A stretch of 64,000 nt of DNA from the NCBI RefSeq assembly GCF_009791395.1, contig NZ_WSZK01000008.1:57810-121809 (forward strand), read 5' to 3'. The position numbers and the translations under genes are program-made. Below are positions 1 through 8,921 of the stretch, piece by piece (position 1 is the first letter of the stretch; each line of letters opens with the position of its first letter). Source of the DNA: Halomarina oriensis. GTDB taxonomy: Archaea > Halobacteriota > Halobacteria > Halobacteriales > Haloarculaceae. A model generated the notes under the pieces. It made no database searches, was not told where the DNA came from, and worked only from the letters and a program-made list of their open reading frames with translations.

Positions 1-539
1 ACTTCGCTCATCATCACGTCCTGTGGCAACCCGAGGAAGACCGGACCGGTCGGTGGCGTCAGCGCGATGCGGAACGCTCGACGGAGCAGTCCGGGCAGTG
101 CGTCCACGTCCGTCACCTCGGCGTCGAACTTCGTGAACTGCTGGACCATCGCTTGCAGGTCGCCGGTCAGGAGCGGTTCCTCGTGACGGAAGTCGAGTTC
201 GTGGTTCCCCGCCGTCAACACGAGCGGTGCGCCGGTCCACTTCGAGCCGTAGAGGTTCCCCAGGCCGTGTGCGAGACCGGGCGTGATGTGGAGGTTGACC
301 ACTCCGGCGGGCATCACCGAGTCGTCGTGGTGGGAGTGGTAGCGTCGTGTCTGGGCGTATCCCGCCGCCGCGCCGACCGCCACGTCCTCGTGGAGTCCCA
401 GCACGTACTCCAGCGAGGAGTCGGCCAGCGACTCCATCACGGCCAGTTCGGTCGTCCCTGGGTTCCCGAAGAGGTGGGTGACACCGTACTGTTCGAGCGC
501 GTCGACGAACAGATCCGCCCCCGTGTACTGTTCACTCAT
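1..539 (-). CDS. Thiamine-pyrophosphate-binding enzyme, N-terminal part (runs off the window)
   Basis: The first about 180 residues of a TPP-dependent enzyme of the acetolactate synthase / benzoylformate decarboxylase family are present; the gene continues past base 1. The protein opens MSEQYTGADLFVDALEQYGV, followed by the family's FGNPGTTELAVMESL segment and GLHEDVAVGAAAGYAQ. The glutamate in HED is at the position that activates the cofactor's aminopyrimidine ring. These features define the PYR-binding N-terminal domain. The substrate cannot be told, because the cofactor-diphosphate domain lies outside. The ATG at 539 is preceded by about 230 bases without a gene. The catabolic neighbourhood suggests 2-oxoacid or acyloin chemistry, but this is inference. 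Confidence 0.85.
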   Translation of the reverse strand, partial: MSEQYTGADLFVDALEQYGVTHLFGNPGTTELAVMESLADSSLEYVLGLHEDVAVGAAAGYAQTRRYHSHHDDSVMPAGVVNLHITPGLAHGLGNLYGSKWTGAPLVLTAGNHELDFRHEEPLLTGDLQAMVQQFTKFDAEVTDVDALPGLLRRAFRIALTPPTGPVFLGLPQDVMMSE

Positions 540-767
540 ATCCCGGTGTGTGAGTGGTGGCGTCAAATAGCTACGTGCGACCTGCCCCACCCGCCGGGTC
601 GGCCGCCGACCCACCGCTCGCCATCGAGTTAATGTACGGAGAAAGACAGTAATTCCCGATTCAGGACCCGAATACGACTCCGGGACCCCGACAGAGGGAA
701 CGTCCGCGTGTCAGCCTCTCGATGGTTAGCGCTCACCTTCCGGGGCCGACGAGGTCGCGTCCGGGGC

Positions 768-1775
768 TCACTCGGGGGCGAGCGCTTCGATGGTCGTGTC
801 GATCTCCTCGACCGTCGCGGCTCGCGGGAACGACACCGACACCGCGTCGACGCCGTCCATCGCCGCGAACCCGTCGAGACGCTCGCGGGCCTCTTCGGGC
901 GTGCCAGCGACGGCCAGTTCGTCGAGCAGGTCGTCGTCGATAGCCGCCAGCGCCTCCTCCCGGTCGCCGTCGTTCCACTCGTCGTAGACGGTGTTGGCGA
1001 CCTCCTGGTAGCCCTGTCGGGCGAGGTTGTCGCGGTAGAACGTCCCCATCCCGCCGACGTAGAACGCGCTGTGCTGGCGGACGATGTCGCGTGCCCGCTC
1101 GCGGTCCTCCAGCGCCGCGCAGGTCAACGAGAGCGTCACTCGGACGTCGTCCGGGTCGCGGTCACCCAGCGCTGCACCCCGTTCGAGATCCGCGAGACGG
1201 TCCGCGAGACCCTCCTCGGTCAGCATCAGGGCGTGCCAGCCGTCGGCGAACCGCCCCGCGAGTTCGACCGACTTCGGCCCCATCCCCGCCACGTCGATGG
1301 ACGGTGCGGGGTCCGGAACCGCCGACCGGAGACGGAACCCCGAGAGGTCGACGTACTCGCCGTCGTAGCTCACCTCTTCGCCGGCGAGCACCTGCCGGAC
1401 GACGTCGATGGTCTCGCGCGTGCGCCGGAGCGGGTTCCCGTACTCGACGCCGTGCCAGTTCTCGATGACGATGGGGCCGGACGGGCCGAGGCCGAGGCGG
1501 AACCGGCCGTCGGAGACCTCCTGTACCGTCGCCGCACTCATGCCGATGAGAGCCGGTGACCGCGAGTAGATGGGCGTGATGGAGGTGCCCAGACCGATAT
1601 CGCTCGTCCGCTCGGCGATACTCGTCAGCACCATCATCGCGTTGCGCCCCCACGACTCGGGGAGCCACGCCCGGTCGTAGCCCAGCGACTCCGCCTGCTG
1701 GGCCTGTTCGACCAGCGCGTCGACGCTCGGCTGAGCGGCGACCGGGAGGAACACGTCCCGTGCGACGTCGGTCAT
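768..1775 (-). CDS. LLM-class F420-dependent oxidoreductase (haloarchaeal NP1902A-like)
   Basis: A 335-residue luciferase-like monooxygenase-fold protein. This family normally uses coenzyme F420 or FMN for hydride transfer to alcohols, aldehydes or enoyl groups. Typical blocks are AESLGYDRAWLPESWGRN near the N-terminus, IYSRSPALIGMSAATVQEVS, SDGRFRLGLGPSGP and a C-terminal VAGTPEEARERL. Its ATG overlaps the stop of the SDR gene upstream by four bases (ATGA), so the two are co-transcribed and probably translationally coupled. A paralogue lies at 10134-11129, also coupled to an acyl-CoA-related gene. The cofactor assignment rests on family knowledge, and the substrate is unknown. Confidence 0.85.
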   Translation of the reverse strand: MTDVARDVFLPVAAQPSVDALVEQAQQAESLGYDRAWLPESWGRNAMMVLTSIAERTSDIGLGTSITPIYSRSPALIGMSAATVQEVSDGRFRLGLGPSGPIVIENWHGVEYGNPLRRTRETIDVVRQVLAGEEVSYDGEYVDLSGFRLRSAVPDPAPSIDVAGMGPKSVELAGRFADGWHALMLTEEGLADRLADLERGAALGDRDPDDVRVTLSLTCAALEDRERARDIVRQHSAFYVGGMGTFYRDNLARQGYQEVANTVYDEWNDGDREEALAAIDDDLLDELAVAGTPEEARERLDGFAAMDGVDAVSVSFPRAATVEEIDTTIEALAPE

Positions 1776-2557
1776 GACTGCGGAGTCTCCTCCATGATGT
1801 CGGGGACGCCCGCCGCCGTGAGCGTCTCACCGACGATGTACGAGGAGGCGGGGGTGGCGAGGAACTGGACGATGTCGCTGATCTCCTCGCTCAGTCCGAT
1901 GTTCCGGTCGACGCTGTCGCGCTCGATGTCGCCCGCACTGACGCCCATCTGCGTCTCGACACCGGGAGTAGCGACGAACCCCGGCGCGATGCAGTTCACC
2001 CGGATGTCGTGAGCGGCGTACTCGTACGCGAGCGTCTTCGTGAGGTTGACGACGCCCGCTTTCGCCGACCCGTAGTGGCTCATGTACGGCGACCCCTTCT
2101 GGCCGGCGACGCTGGCGAAGTTGACGATGGCTCCGCCCTCGTCCTGGTCCTGCATCTGCTGGCCGGCGACCTGACAGCAGTGGTAGGTCCCGTGGAGGTT
2201 GATGTCGACGATGGTCTTCCAGCCGTTCTCCGAGATGTCGTCGAAGCCGGCCATGAACGACGCGCCGGCGTTGTTGACCATCGTGTCGAGACTCCCGAAC
2301 TCCTCGACGGTGGCCTCGACGAGCGCCTCCACGGCGTCGCGTTCACGGACGTCACAGGCGACGGCGATGGCCCGGCCGGCGGGGTTCTCGTCGTTGATCG
2401 ACTCGGCGACGGCGTCGACCTTCTCCTGGTCCCGCGAGGAGACGACGACGTTCGCACCCTCCTCGACGAACCGGCGTGCGGTCACCTCGCCGATACCCTG
2501 TGACGAACCGGTGACGACGACGGTCTGGTCGGCGACGCTGAACTGCTCGGTGGTCAT
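1772..2557 (-). CDS. SDR-family oxidoreductase (FabG-like)
   Basis: A 261-residue classical short-chain dehydrogenase. The Rossmann glycine motif TGSSQGIG is near residue 17, followed by the NNAG block and the catalytic Ser...YxxxK (GSPYMSHYGSAKAGVVNL). Length and order match 3-oxoacyl-(ACP/CoA) reductases and hydroxyacyl dehydrogenases. It is first in a two-gene operon with the F420-type oxidoreductase, so it probably handles the alcohol/ketone step beside the flavin-type step. The C-terminus (MEETPQS) overlaps the next start codon. Confidence 0.85.
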   Translation of the reverse strand: MTTEQFSVADQTVVVTGSSQGIGEVTARRFVEEGANVVVSSRDQEKVDAVAESINDENPAGRAIAVACDVRERDAVEALVEATVEEFGSLDTMVNNAGASFMAGFDDISENGWKTIVDINLHGTYHCCQVAGQQMQDQDEGGAIVNFASVAGQKGSPYMSHYGSAKAGVVNLTKTLAYEYAAHDIRVNCIAPGFVATPGVETQMGVSAGDIERDSVDRNIGLSEEISDIVQFLATPASSYIVGETLTAAGVPDIMEETPQS

Positions 2558-2657
2558 CGAGAATCGGCTCCTGGCATGTGTAGCCGTGACAACCGACGGC
2601 AGGGACTTTACTCCGACGGTCGGCGAAACGGGGGAGAACGAGCGGTCGGTCGGTGGT

Positions 2658-4262
2658 TCAGCTCCAGACGATGTCCGAGGTGAGCCCGCCGAACTCCTCG
2701 CGGTACTGGACGCTGGCGTTCTGTGCGTCCGCCGGTACGGCGAAGATGAGCACGCCGGAGGCCTCCTGCCCCGCGTCGGGGTTGTTCATGCCGCTGTAGA
2801 GCGAGACGTCCGGTTGCGTCGGGTTCGGGCCGGTGTACTGCTGGTAGTTCTGGTCGCCGACCTTCGCTCGGAAGGTGTCCGGCTGCGGCGTGTTGCCGCC
2901 CGCCGCCCCCGCCGTGACCGTGACGTCGATGAACAGGAACTTCCGACCCTCCGGCGGTTCGCGCTGCTTGGTCACCTGCTGTGAGGTGCCGCCTTCGGTC
3001 GATTCGGTCGCGGTGAACCCGTAGGTCCGCATGAACCGCGGGTTGCTGACCGTGACCGTGGAGTTGTCGATGGCCGCGGTCGAGTCGCCGAACGAGAGAC
3101 GCTGGGAGCCACCGGTGATGCGGCGTCGGTGCTCGCTCGCCCCGAACGGGATGACCCGCCAGACGGTCTCCTGGGTGAACGGCCACGACTGCGTGAAGCT
3201 GAACGTCTTCGTCGCCCCGGACTCCACGTCGCCGGTCGGGTACGCCGCGGGCGACCAGCCGCGACCTTTCATGTTGAACTCCGCGAGACCGGTGAACGTA
3301 CCGCCGGTCTGACCGACGTTGCGGACCGTGACGGTCCCCTCCAGTCGGCCGCGCTGAGGCCGGTCGGGCATGGTGAAGTCGACGAGCGCGAACTCGGCGA
3401 GTGCACGGGGCGGGAACGACCAGACCCGGTCGGGGCGGCCACCGCCGCCGGCCTTGAGCGACCAGCCGACGCCGATGCCCTGGTTCAGAATCGTCTCGCG
3501 GGGGATGCTGGCGAGCACCCACCCGTTGACCGTCTCGCCGGACTCGATGGGCGACCCGAGGAGCGGTTGCCCGTCGAGGCCCTCGATGGTGCCCAGGGGC
3601 TTGCCGTCGATGGTCGCGTGAATCTGCCCACCGTCGACGCTGAACTTCTCGGGGAGGATGCGCGTCGGCTGGGAACCGCTGTTCTTCATCTTCGCTCTGA
3701 AGACGCCGAGGACCGAGTTCCCGCCTCCGCCCGTGAACATGTCTTTGGTGTAGCCCGACTCGGCGACGTAGCGGTAGTAGACGCCCTCGCGGAACGAGAC
3801 GTCGGTGAACGTCAGCTGAAGGTTGTTCCCGACGTCGACCATCTGGCCGGGTTCGACCGCTTCGGCGGTGACGGCCACCGACGCGGCGACCCCTGCCTCT
3901 TCGAGTTCGAACCGGTACTCACCGGCACCTCGAACGGGGACGTTGACTTCGACCTCGCCGGTCTGACCGGAGGGGATGTTGCCGATACTGATGTCCTGTG
4001 CGAAGTCCGAGTCACCGTCGACCGCCACGAGTCGGTCGGTGTAGGTACCGGTCTGCCCGCCGTAGTTGCGGGCGCTGACGGTCATCGACACCTCACTGTC
4101 GATAGCCGCTTCCTGGGGGGCGTTGATGAGGATGTTGTTGAACTGCGCCGGCCCATCGACCGTCTCCTGGGAGTCCGCTGGGGGGGCGGCGGTCTGGTTG
4201 CAGCCTGCGAGCAGGCCTGCTGCTGCGGTGCCACACACTGCGAGGTACCGTCGACGTTGCAT
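2658..4262 (-). CDS. Secreted lipoprotein with repeated DUF4352/CARDB-like beta domains
   Basis: A 534-residue predicted lipoprotein. The chosen ATG gives MQRRRYLAVCGTAAAGLLAG followed by Cys, a short twin-arginine-like n-region and a lipobox. Upstream codons in frame (to 4394) have no signal-peptide character and run into the divergent promoter region. The mature part starts with a Pro/Gln/Ala linker. An immunoglobulin-like CARDB/DUF11-type segment follows (residues about 40-140), then two segments resembling DUF4352 (around residues 150-270 and 400-530; VGNNLQLTFTDVSF and FIDVTVTA are typical strands). It is probably anchored outside the membrane. No enzymatic motif is seen and the function is unknown. 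Confidence 0.75.
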   Translation of the reverse strand: MQRRRYLAVCGTAAAGLLAGCNQTAAPPADSQETVDGPAQFNNILINAPQEAAIDSEVSMTVSARNYGGQTGTYTDRLVAVDGDSDFAQDISIGNIPSGQTGEVEVNVPVRGAGEYRFELEEAGVAASVAVTAEAVEPGQMVDVGNNLQLTFTDVSFREGVYYRYVAESGYTKDMFTGGGGNSVLGVFRAKMKNSGSQPTRILPEKFSVDGGQIHATIDGKPLGTIEGLDGQPLLGSPIESGETVNGWVLASIPRETILNQGIGVGWSLKAGGGGRPDRVWSFPPRALAEFALVDFTMPDRPQRGRLEGTVTVRNVGQTGGTFTGLAEFNMKGRGWSPAAYPTGDVESGATKTFSFTQSWPFTQETVWRVIPFGASEHRRRITGGSQRLSFGDSTAAIDNSTVTVSNPRFMRTYGFTATESTEGGTSQQVTKQREPPEGRKFLFIDVTVTAGAAGGNTPQPDTFRAKVGDQNYQQYTGPNPTQPDVSLYSGMNNPDAGQEASGVLIFAVPADAQNASVQYREEFGGLTSDIVWS

Positions 4263-4386
4263 AGGAGCATCATCTTCCCTTCTGGCAATAGTTAGTCGCA
4301 TACAACCGCTCGGTAGTGGGTGATTTCCACCGCGTCGGAGACCACATCCCCCGACCTTTTCGCGGTGCGATTCGAGAGGACTGACG

Positions 4387-5352
4387 ATGCACACCGGGCG
4401 CGTCCACCGTATCGAGAGTCCCGTCGACTGGCCACCGAGACACGTCGCGGCGTACCTCGCCGAGTTCGGCGACGCCCTCGTGCTCGTCGACGCCGGGATG
4501 CCGGACGCCGAGAGCGAGCGGGCACTCTCCAGGACGCTCGACGACCGCGGCTACGACCTCACGGACGTGACGCACCTCCTGCTCACGCACCCGCACGTCG
4601 ACCACGTCGGGCAGGTCGAGACGGTCGTCGACGCCGCGGCTCCGCACGTCCTCGCGCCCGCGGGCGTCAGCGAGCGGTTCGCACGCGACCCCGACGCCCT
4701 CGCCGACACCGTCCGGACCACCGCGACGGAGGCGGGACTGGACGAGCGGAGAGTCGAGCACGCCGTCGAGATGGCCGTCGGGTCGCTCCGGCGCAACGGC
4801 GACCTCCTCCCGGTCGGGCACGTCGACACGTGGCTGGACCACGGCGACCGGTTCGACGTCGGTGACACGACGCTCGAAACCGTCCACACGCCGGGCCACC
4901 AGGCCGACCACTGCTGTTACCTCGCACGCGAGGACGAGGCGCTGTTCGCGGGCGACATGGCCATCGAACCGTTCCGTCCCGTGCTCCTCCACGCCGGCCT
5001 GGACCGGGCGGTCGACGATGCGGTCGGCGCGTTCTCGACCGCCCTGGACCGTCTCGACGCCCTCGACGTCGACCGTGTCTACCCCGGCCACGGCCCGGTC
5101 CACGACGCGTTCGCGGAGACGGTCGCACGCGACCGGGCGTCGGTCGACCGGCTGCTCGACCGCAGCGTCGAGAGCGTCGTCGACGGCGCGACGACGGCCG
5201 TCACGGTCGCGGAACGGCGTTCCGGCGACCGTGCCATCGAGTACATCGTCGCGGAGGTGGTCGCGGCGCTCCGACACCTCGACGCGACCGGCCGACTGGA
5301 CAGCACCCTCGTCGACGGCGTCCGGGAGTACCACCCGGCGGACCACCAGTAG
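4387..5352 (+). CDS. MBL-fold metallo-hydrolase
   Basis: A 321-residue metallo-beta-lactamase-fold hydrolase. The metal-binding motif is complete at residues 67-73 (THPHVDH). Further ligands are supplied by TPGHQADHC, the Asp in FAGDMAIE and the His in YPGHGPVHD. The arrangement fits the glyoxalase II-like / LACTB2-like hydrolases with a helical C-terminal extension, acting on thioesters or nucleic-acid-like esters. It is divergent from the lipoprotein gene at 4262 and followed 30 bases later by a HAD hydrolase on the same strand, so the two may be co-transcribed. The substrate is not deducible. Confidence 0.85.
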   Translation: MHTGRVHRIESPVDWPPRHVAAYLAEFGDALVLVDAGMPDAESERALSRTLDDRGYDLTDVTHLLLTHPHVDHVGQVETVVDAAAPHVLAPAGVSERFARDPDALADTVRTTATEAGLDERRVEHAVEMAVGSLRRNGDLLPVGHVDTWLDHGDRFDVGDTTLETVHTPGHQADHCCYLAREDEALFAGDMAIEPFRPVLLHAGLDRAVDDAVGAFSTALDRLDALDVDRVYPGHGPVHDAFAETVARDRASVDRLLDRSVESVVDGATTAVTVAERRSGDRAIEYIVAEVVAALRHLDATGRLDSTLVDGVREYHPADHQ

Positions 5353-5382
5353 AGTCAACCCGGTTCCGCCCCCCGACTCGCC

Positions 5383-6153
5383 ATGGACGACCTGGCGTAC
5401 GAGGGCGTGTTCTTCGACATCGGAGGGGTGCTCCTCGACCTCTCGTCCGTTCGTGCGGGCCACGAGCGGTTCCTCACGCGATTCGCCGAGGAGAACGGTA
5501 TCGAGGCCGTCGACGAGTTCGTCGCGGACTGGCGCGCGGCGCTCGGCCACTACTTCTCCAGTCGGGACGGGACGACGTTCCGACCGGCGCTCGACGGTTA
5601 CCGACGTGCTATCGCCGTCGCGGTCGCCCTTCAGGAATCAACCGCTCTCGACCGTGAACCGGTCGTCAGTGGGGGGAAAGAGGTGCCTACCACGGTCCCC
5701 GACGAGGAGTGGCGACCGCTGTTCGACGCGGCGAGCGCCGAGACGCTCCGCCCCTCCCCCGGTACGGGGTCGACGGTCCGCGCCCTCGACGAGGCGGGGT
5801 GCTACCTCGGCATCGTCTCCGACATCGACACGTGGGAGGCCGAGCGGATGCTCTCGACGTTCGACGTTCGGGACTGCTTCGACCGTGTCACGACCAGCGA
5901 GTCCGTCGGGCGGACGAAACCCGACCCCGCGATGTTCGACGCCGCACTCGACGACGCCCCGGTCGCCCCCGAACGCTCGCTGTACGTCGGCGACCGGTAC
6001 GACCACGACATGCGCGGCGGGAAACGCGCCGGCTTCACGACGGTGGCCCACGGTGGCACCGCCGCTGAAAACGCGGCCGAAGACCCCGACGAAGTGGTCG
6101 ATTTCGTGGTTTCCGACCTCCGGGAACTGCTCGATATCGTCGGTGTCGTCTGA
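5383..6153 (+). CDS. HAD-superfamily hydrolase (subfamily IA)
   Basis: A 256-residue haloacid-dehalogenase-type phosphatase. Motif I is FFDIGGVL with the nucleophilic Asp at residue 12; Gly at the +2 position is common in the DIGGVL branch. Motif II is IVSDIDT, and motifs III/IV are GRTKPDPAMF and YVGDRYDHD, followed by the family-typical GGKRAGF. The helical cap lies between motifs I and II. The short insertion at about residues 80-105 is less conserved and slightly lower in GC, but in frame. It follows the MBL hydrolase by 30 bases. A small phosphorylated metabolite is the likely substrate. Confidence 0.85.
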   Translation: MDDLAYEGVFFDIGGVLLDLSSVRAGHERFLTRFAEENGIEAVDEFVADWRAALGHYFSSRDGTTFRPALDGYRRAIAVAVALQESTALDREPVVSGGKEVPTTVPDEEWRPLFDAASAETLRPSPGTGSTVRALDEAGCYLGIVSDIDTWEAERMLSTFDVRDCFDRVTTSESVGRTKPDPAMFDAALDDAPVAPERSLYVGDRYDHDMRGGKRAGFTTVAHGGTAAENAAEDPDEVVDFVVSDLRELLDIVGVV

Positions 6154-6263
6154 AGACGAGCGGCGACCGGCGAGTGGTGACCGGTGACCGATGGCCGGCG
6201 CCCTACACCGACTGCGGTGGGGCGCGTAGCTATTTGTGACCCCCCGCCGACGTGGTGGCTGTC

Positions 6264-7040
6264 ATGGACTTCGGACTGAGCGACAAGACGGCGCTCGTCA
6301 CCGGCGGCGGCGGCCGAATCGGGAGCGAAGACTGCGAGGTACTCGGCGCGGAGGGGGCGACGGTGGTCGCTCTCGACGTGAACCTCGACGCGGCACGGAC
6401 CGCCATCGACACCGTCGAGGAGCAGGGCGGCGAGGGGTTCGCCGTCGAGTGTGACCTCACCGACCGCGAGGACGTCGCGGCGACGGTCGAGGCCATCGAG
6501 GAGCGGACCGGCGGCGTCGACGTCCTGGTCAACAACGCCGGGATGGTCGACGCCCGCGCCCGGATGCAGGACTACGACGACGACATCTGGGACCGCGACG
6601 TCGCCATCAACCTCACCGGCGCGTACAACGTCACCCGACAGGTGTTTCCGGGGATGTGTGACCGTGGCTGGGGTCGGGTCATCAACATGTCCTCGATGGC
6701 CGGGTGGCAGGGCGGGTTCGGACAGGCCTCCTACGCCGCGACGAAGGCGGCGCTCATCGGCTTCGGGAAGACGCTCGCGCTGGAGGGCGCACAGAACGGC
6801 GTCACTGCGAACGTCATCGCGCCCAACATCGTCGTCGACCAGTTCGCCGACATGAGCATCGAAGAGCTAGAGGAGTTCGACGAGCACTTCGCCCGTATCG
6901 CCAAGGCGACCCCGATGCGGAAACTCGGCCGGGAGCGGGACGTGGCGAACATGGTCGCGTACCTCGCCAGCGAGCAAGCGAACTACGTCACCGGACAGGT
7001 CGTCGGCGTGACGGGCGGTATCGACCTCTTCAGTTTCTGA
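6264..7040 (+). CDS. SDR-family oxidoreductase
   Basis: A classical SDR of 258 residues. It has the nucleotide-binding glycine motif VTGGGGRIG near residue 12, LVNNAGMVD, and the catalytic Ser followed by YAATK. The ATG at 6264 (MDFGLSDKTALV) is preferred over a GTG four codons earlier because it places the Rossmann strand at the usual distance from the N-terminus. A C-terminal VTGQVVGVTGG motif is conserved in FabG-like enzymes. It ends 7 bases from the convergent lipoprotein gene. Function is probably a hydroxyacyl/oxoacyl reductase; the substrate is unknown. Confidence 0.82.
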   Translation: MDFGLSDKTALVTGGGGRIGSEDCEVLGAEGATVVALDVNLDAARTAIDTVEEQGGEGFAVECDLTDREDVAATVEAIEERTGGVDVLVNNAGMVDARARMQDYDDDIWDRDVAINLTGAYNVTRQVFPGMCDRGWGRVINMSSMAGWQGGFGQASYAATKAALIGFGKTLALEGAQNGVTANVIAPNIVVDQFADMSIEELEEFDEHFARIAKATPMRKLGRERDVANMVAYLASEQANYVTGQVVGVTGGIDLFSF

Positions 7041-7046
7041 TCGGAC

Positions 7047-7787
7047 TCAGGCGGGGGCGGTTCCCCACACGAGTTCGCCGTCGGGTGCGACGACGACGAC
7101 GCCGACCGGTCCGTCACCCTCGACACCGTCGGTGGTCGTCCAGCGCGTCGAGAGGCGCGAACTCCCGCCGGCGGTGACCGTCACGTCGTAGCGGTCGGTC
7201 GACGAGTCCAACACGAGACCGGTCGTCGCCGCACCGGACTCCCCATCGAGACGGTACTCGTACACGGTCGACGCGTTCCCGGCACCACCGTCGGCCGGTG
7301 TGACCGTCACCGCGAGCGAGCGCCGGTCGTCACCGAAGTTGTAGACGCGGAACCGACGCTCGTTGTCGCTCCCGTCGTCGTGCGTCGAGACCCGGTCGAT
7401 ACGCGTCTCGTCGCTGGTCGACACCCGGTAGGCCACCGTGGTGTCGACGCGTTCCGTCGAACTCCCGTGGTGGACCGTGCCGCTACACGCGACGACGGCG
7501 TACCCGTCGTCACCGGTGAACCCGACCGTCGTCGCCGCACAGGTCACCTCGACGTCGGACGCGCCGTCGGCGGTCGCTTCACTGTAGATACGGTACGTCT
7601 CCGTCTGGTTGGCGTACGCCGCGACCGACTCGCTGTTCACGCTCGACGGTCGGTCCGGTTGCGATGGCGTGTGCGCCCGCTCCGTCGTCACCTGTGTCGT
7701 CGGTTCGGAACTCTCCACTGGTGACCCGACACATCCCGCGAGGAGGAGGAGAGAGGCCACCACGAGGGTAGGGATGAGGCTGCGCAT
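7047..7787 (-). CDS. Putative secreted lipoprotein, function unknown
   Basis: A 246-residue protein beginning MRSLIPTLVVASLLLLAG followed by Cys: a signal peptide with lipobox, then a Ser/Thr/Glu-rich linker. The mature domain is predicted beta-rich. It has few cysteines (CAATTVGF and VACSG) that could form a disulfide, and it ends WGTAPA. No catalytic motif is visible. It is convergent with the SDR gene and divergent from the EamA transporter, so it appears monocistronic. A lineage-specific surface protein is the safest description. Confidence 0.7.
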   Translation of the reverse strand: MRSLIPTLVVASLLLLAGCVGSPVESSEPTTQVTTERAHTPSQPDRPSSVNSESVAAYANQTETYRIYSEATADGASDVEVTCAATTVGFTGDDGYAVVACSGTVHHGSSTERVDTTVAYRVSTSDETRIDRVSTHDDGSDNERRFRVYNFGDDRRSLAVTVTPADGGAGNASTVYEYRLDGESGAATTGLVLDSSTDRYDVTVTAGGSSRLSTRWTTTDGVEGDGPVGVVVVAPDGELVWGTAPA

Positions 7788-7913
7788 ACACGACCCGAGC
7801 GCCTCCGAACGTATCGTTATGCAGTCTATTACTGTCGAGGTGACTTCGTCTGGCTCGTGAACGTCACTGTCGCTAACGCGGCTGTTTTACGTCCCCTCTG
7901 CTCACTGAGAGGC

Positions 7914-8828
7914 GTGTCACGTCTCCGTGCGGTCGGTCTGTTCGTCCTACTCGCCTCGCTGTGGGGGCTGTCGTTTCCCGCTATCAGTGTCGGCCTCGCT
8001 TCACTCGACCCGCTGTTGTTCGCGGCGATTCGCTACGACATCGCCGCCGTGCTGTTGCTCGTCTTCTCGATGCTGACGCTCGACACCCACCGCTGGATTC
8101 CACGGACGCGAAACGACGTGGGCGCGGTGGCCTCCGGTGGCCTGTTTCTCGTCGCCGGAAACAGTCTGCTGTTCGTCGCTCAGCAGACCATCCCGAGCGG
8201 CGTCGCCGCCATCCTCTACAGCCTCATCCCGCTGCTCACGACGGGTTTCGCCGTCGTCGTCCTCCATGAGCGCCTCTCGGCCGTCCAGTTGCTCGGCATC
8301 GCCGTCGGCTTGCTCGGCGTCGCCATCGTCGCTCGCCCGGACCCGAACGCGCTGCTCGCCGCGGACGTGGTGGCGAAGGGGCTGGTGGTGGTCGCCGCCG
8401 CGAGCGTCGCCCTCGGCGGGGTGCTCGTCCAGCGGTTCGGCCCGACGCTCGCCGACGCGGGAACGACCGGGTGGGCGATGCTGTCGGGCGCACTCGTCCT
8501 CCACGGCGCGAGTCTGGTGACCGGCGAGGGACTCCCGGCGGCCGTGCCGAGCGAGGAGGTGCTGTTCGCGGTGAGCTACCTCGGCGTGCTGGCGACGGCG
8601 CTCGCCTTCCTCGTCTACTTCACGCTGCTGGGTGACTACGGGCCACTCCAGACCAACCTCGTCTCGTATCTCGTCCCCGTCGTCGCCACCGTCGCGGGCG
8701 CGGCGTTGCTCGGCGAGGCGGTCACCGCGGCCACCCTCGTCGGGTTCGCGGTCATCTTTCTCGGCTTCCTGCTCGTCCAGTTCCGGTCGATTCGAGCGTA
8801 CGCCCGCGGCGAACCGACGAGCGGGTAG
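7914..8828 (+). CDS. EamA/DMT-family metabolite exporter
   Basis: About 304 residues with ten predicted membrane helices in two EamA repeats (for example AVGLFVLLASLWGLSFPAIS at the N-terminus and GFAVIFLGFLLVQ at the C-terminus). This is the drug/metabolite transporter architecture (RhaT/YdcZ-like) that exports amino acids, nucleosides or other small molecules. The GTG at 7914 is chosen because a TTTTAC box about 25-30 bases before it fits a leaderless promoter. A GTG at 7857 would add 19 residues without membrane character. No operon partner is evident. Confidence 0.8.
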   Translation: MSRLRAVGLFVLLASLWGLSFPAISVGLASLDPLLFAAIRYDIAAVLLLVFSMLTLDTHRWIPRTRNDVGAVASGGLFLVAGNSLLFVAQQTIPSGVAAILYSLIPLLTTGFAVVVLHERLSAVQLLGIAVGLLGVAIVARPDPNALLAADVVAKGLVVVAAASVALGGVLVQRFGPTLADAGTTGWAMLSGALVLHGASLVTGEGLPAAVPSEEVLFAVSYLGVLATALAFLVYFTLLGDYGPLQTNLVSYLVPVVATVAGAALLGEAVTAATLVGFAVIFLGFLLVQFRSIRAYARGEPTSG

Positions 8829-8921
8829 TCGTCGGACGCCCCTCCGGCGGTTCCGCCCGCCCCTCGACGACGTGCGTCGTGTCCACACACCGCTTATGTG
8901 GTATCGGTTCGACCGCCCGAC

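Noticed and set aside
4270..5550. Long minus-strand open frame of 426 codons
   Set aside because: It is the antisense shadow of the MBL hydrolase gene; the plus-strand frame has complete metal motifs.
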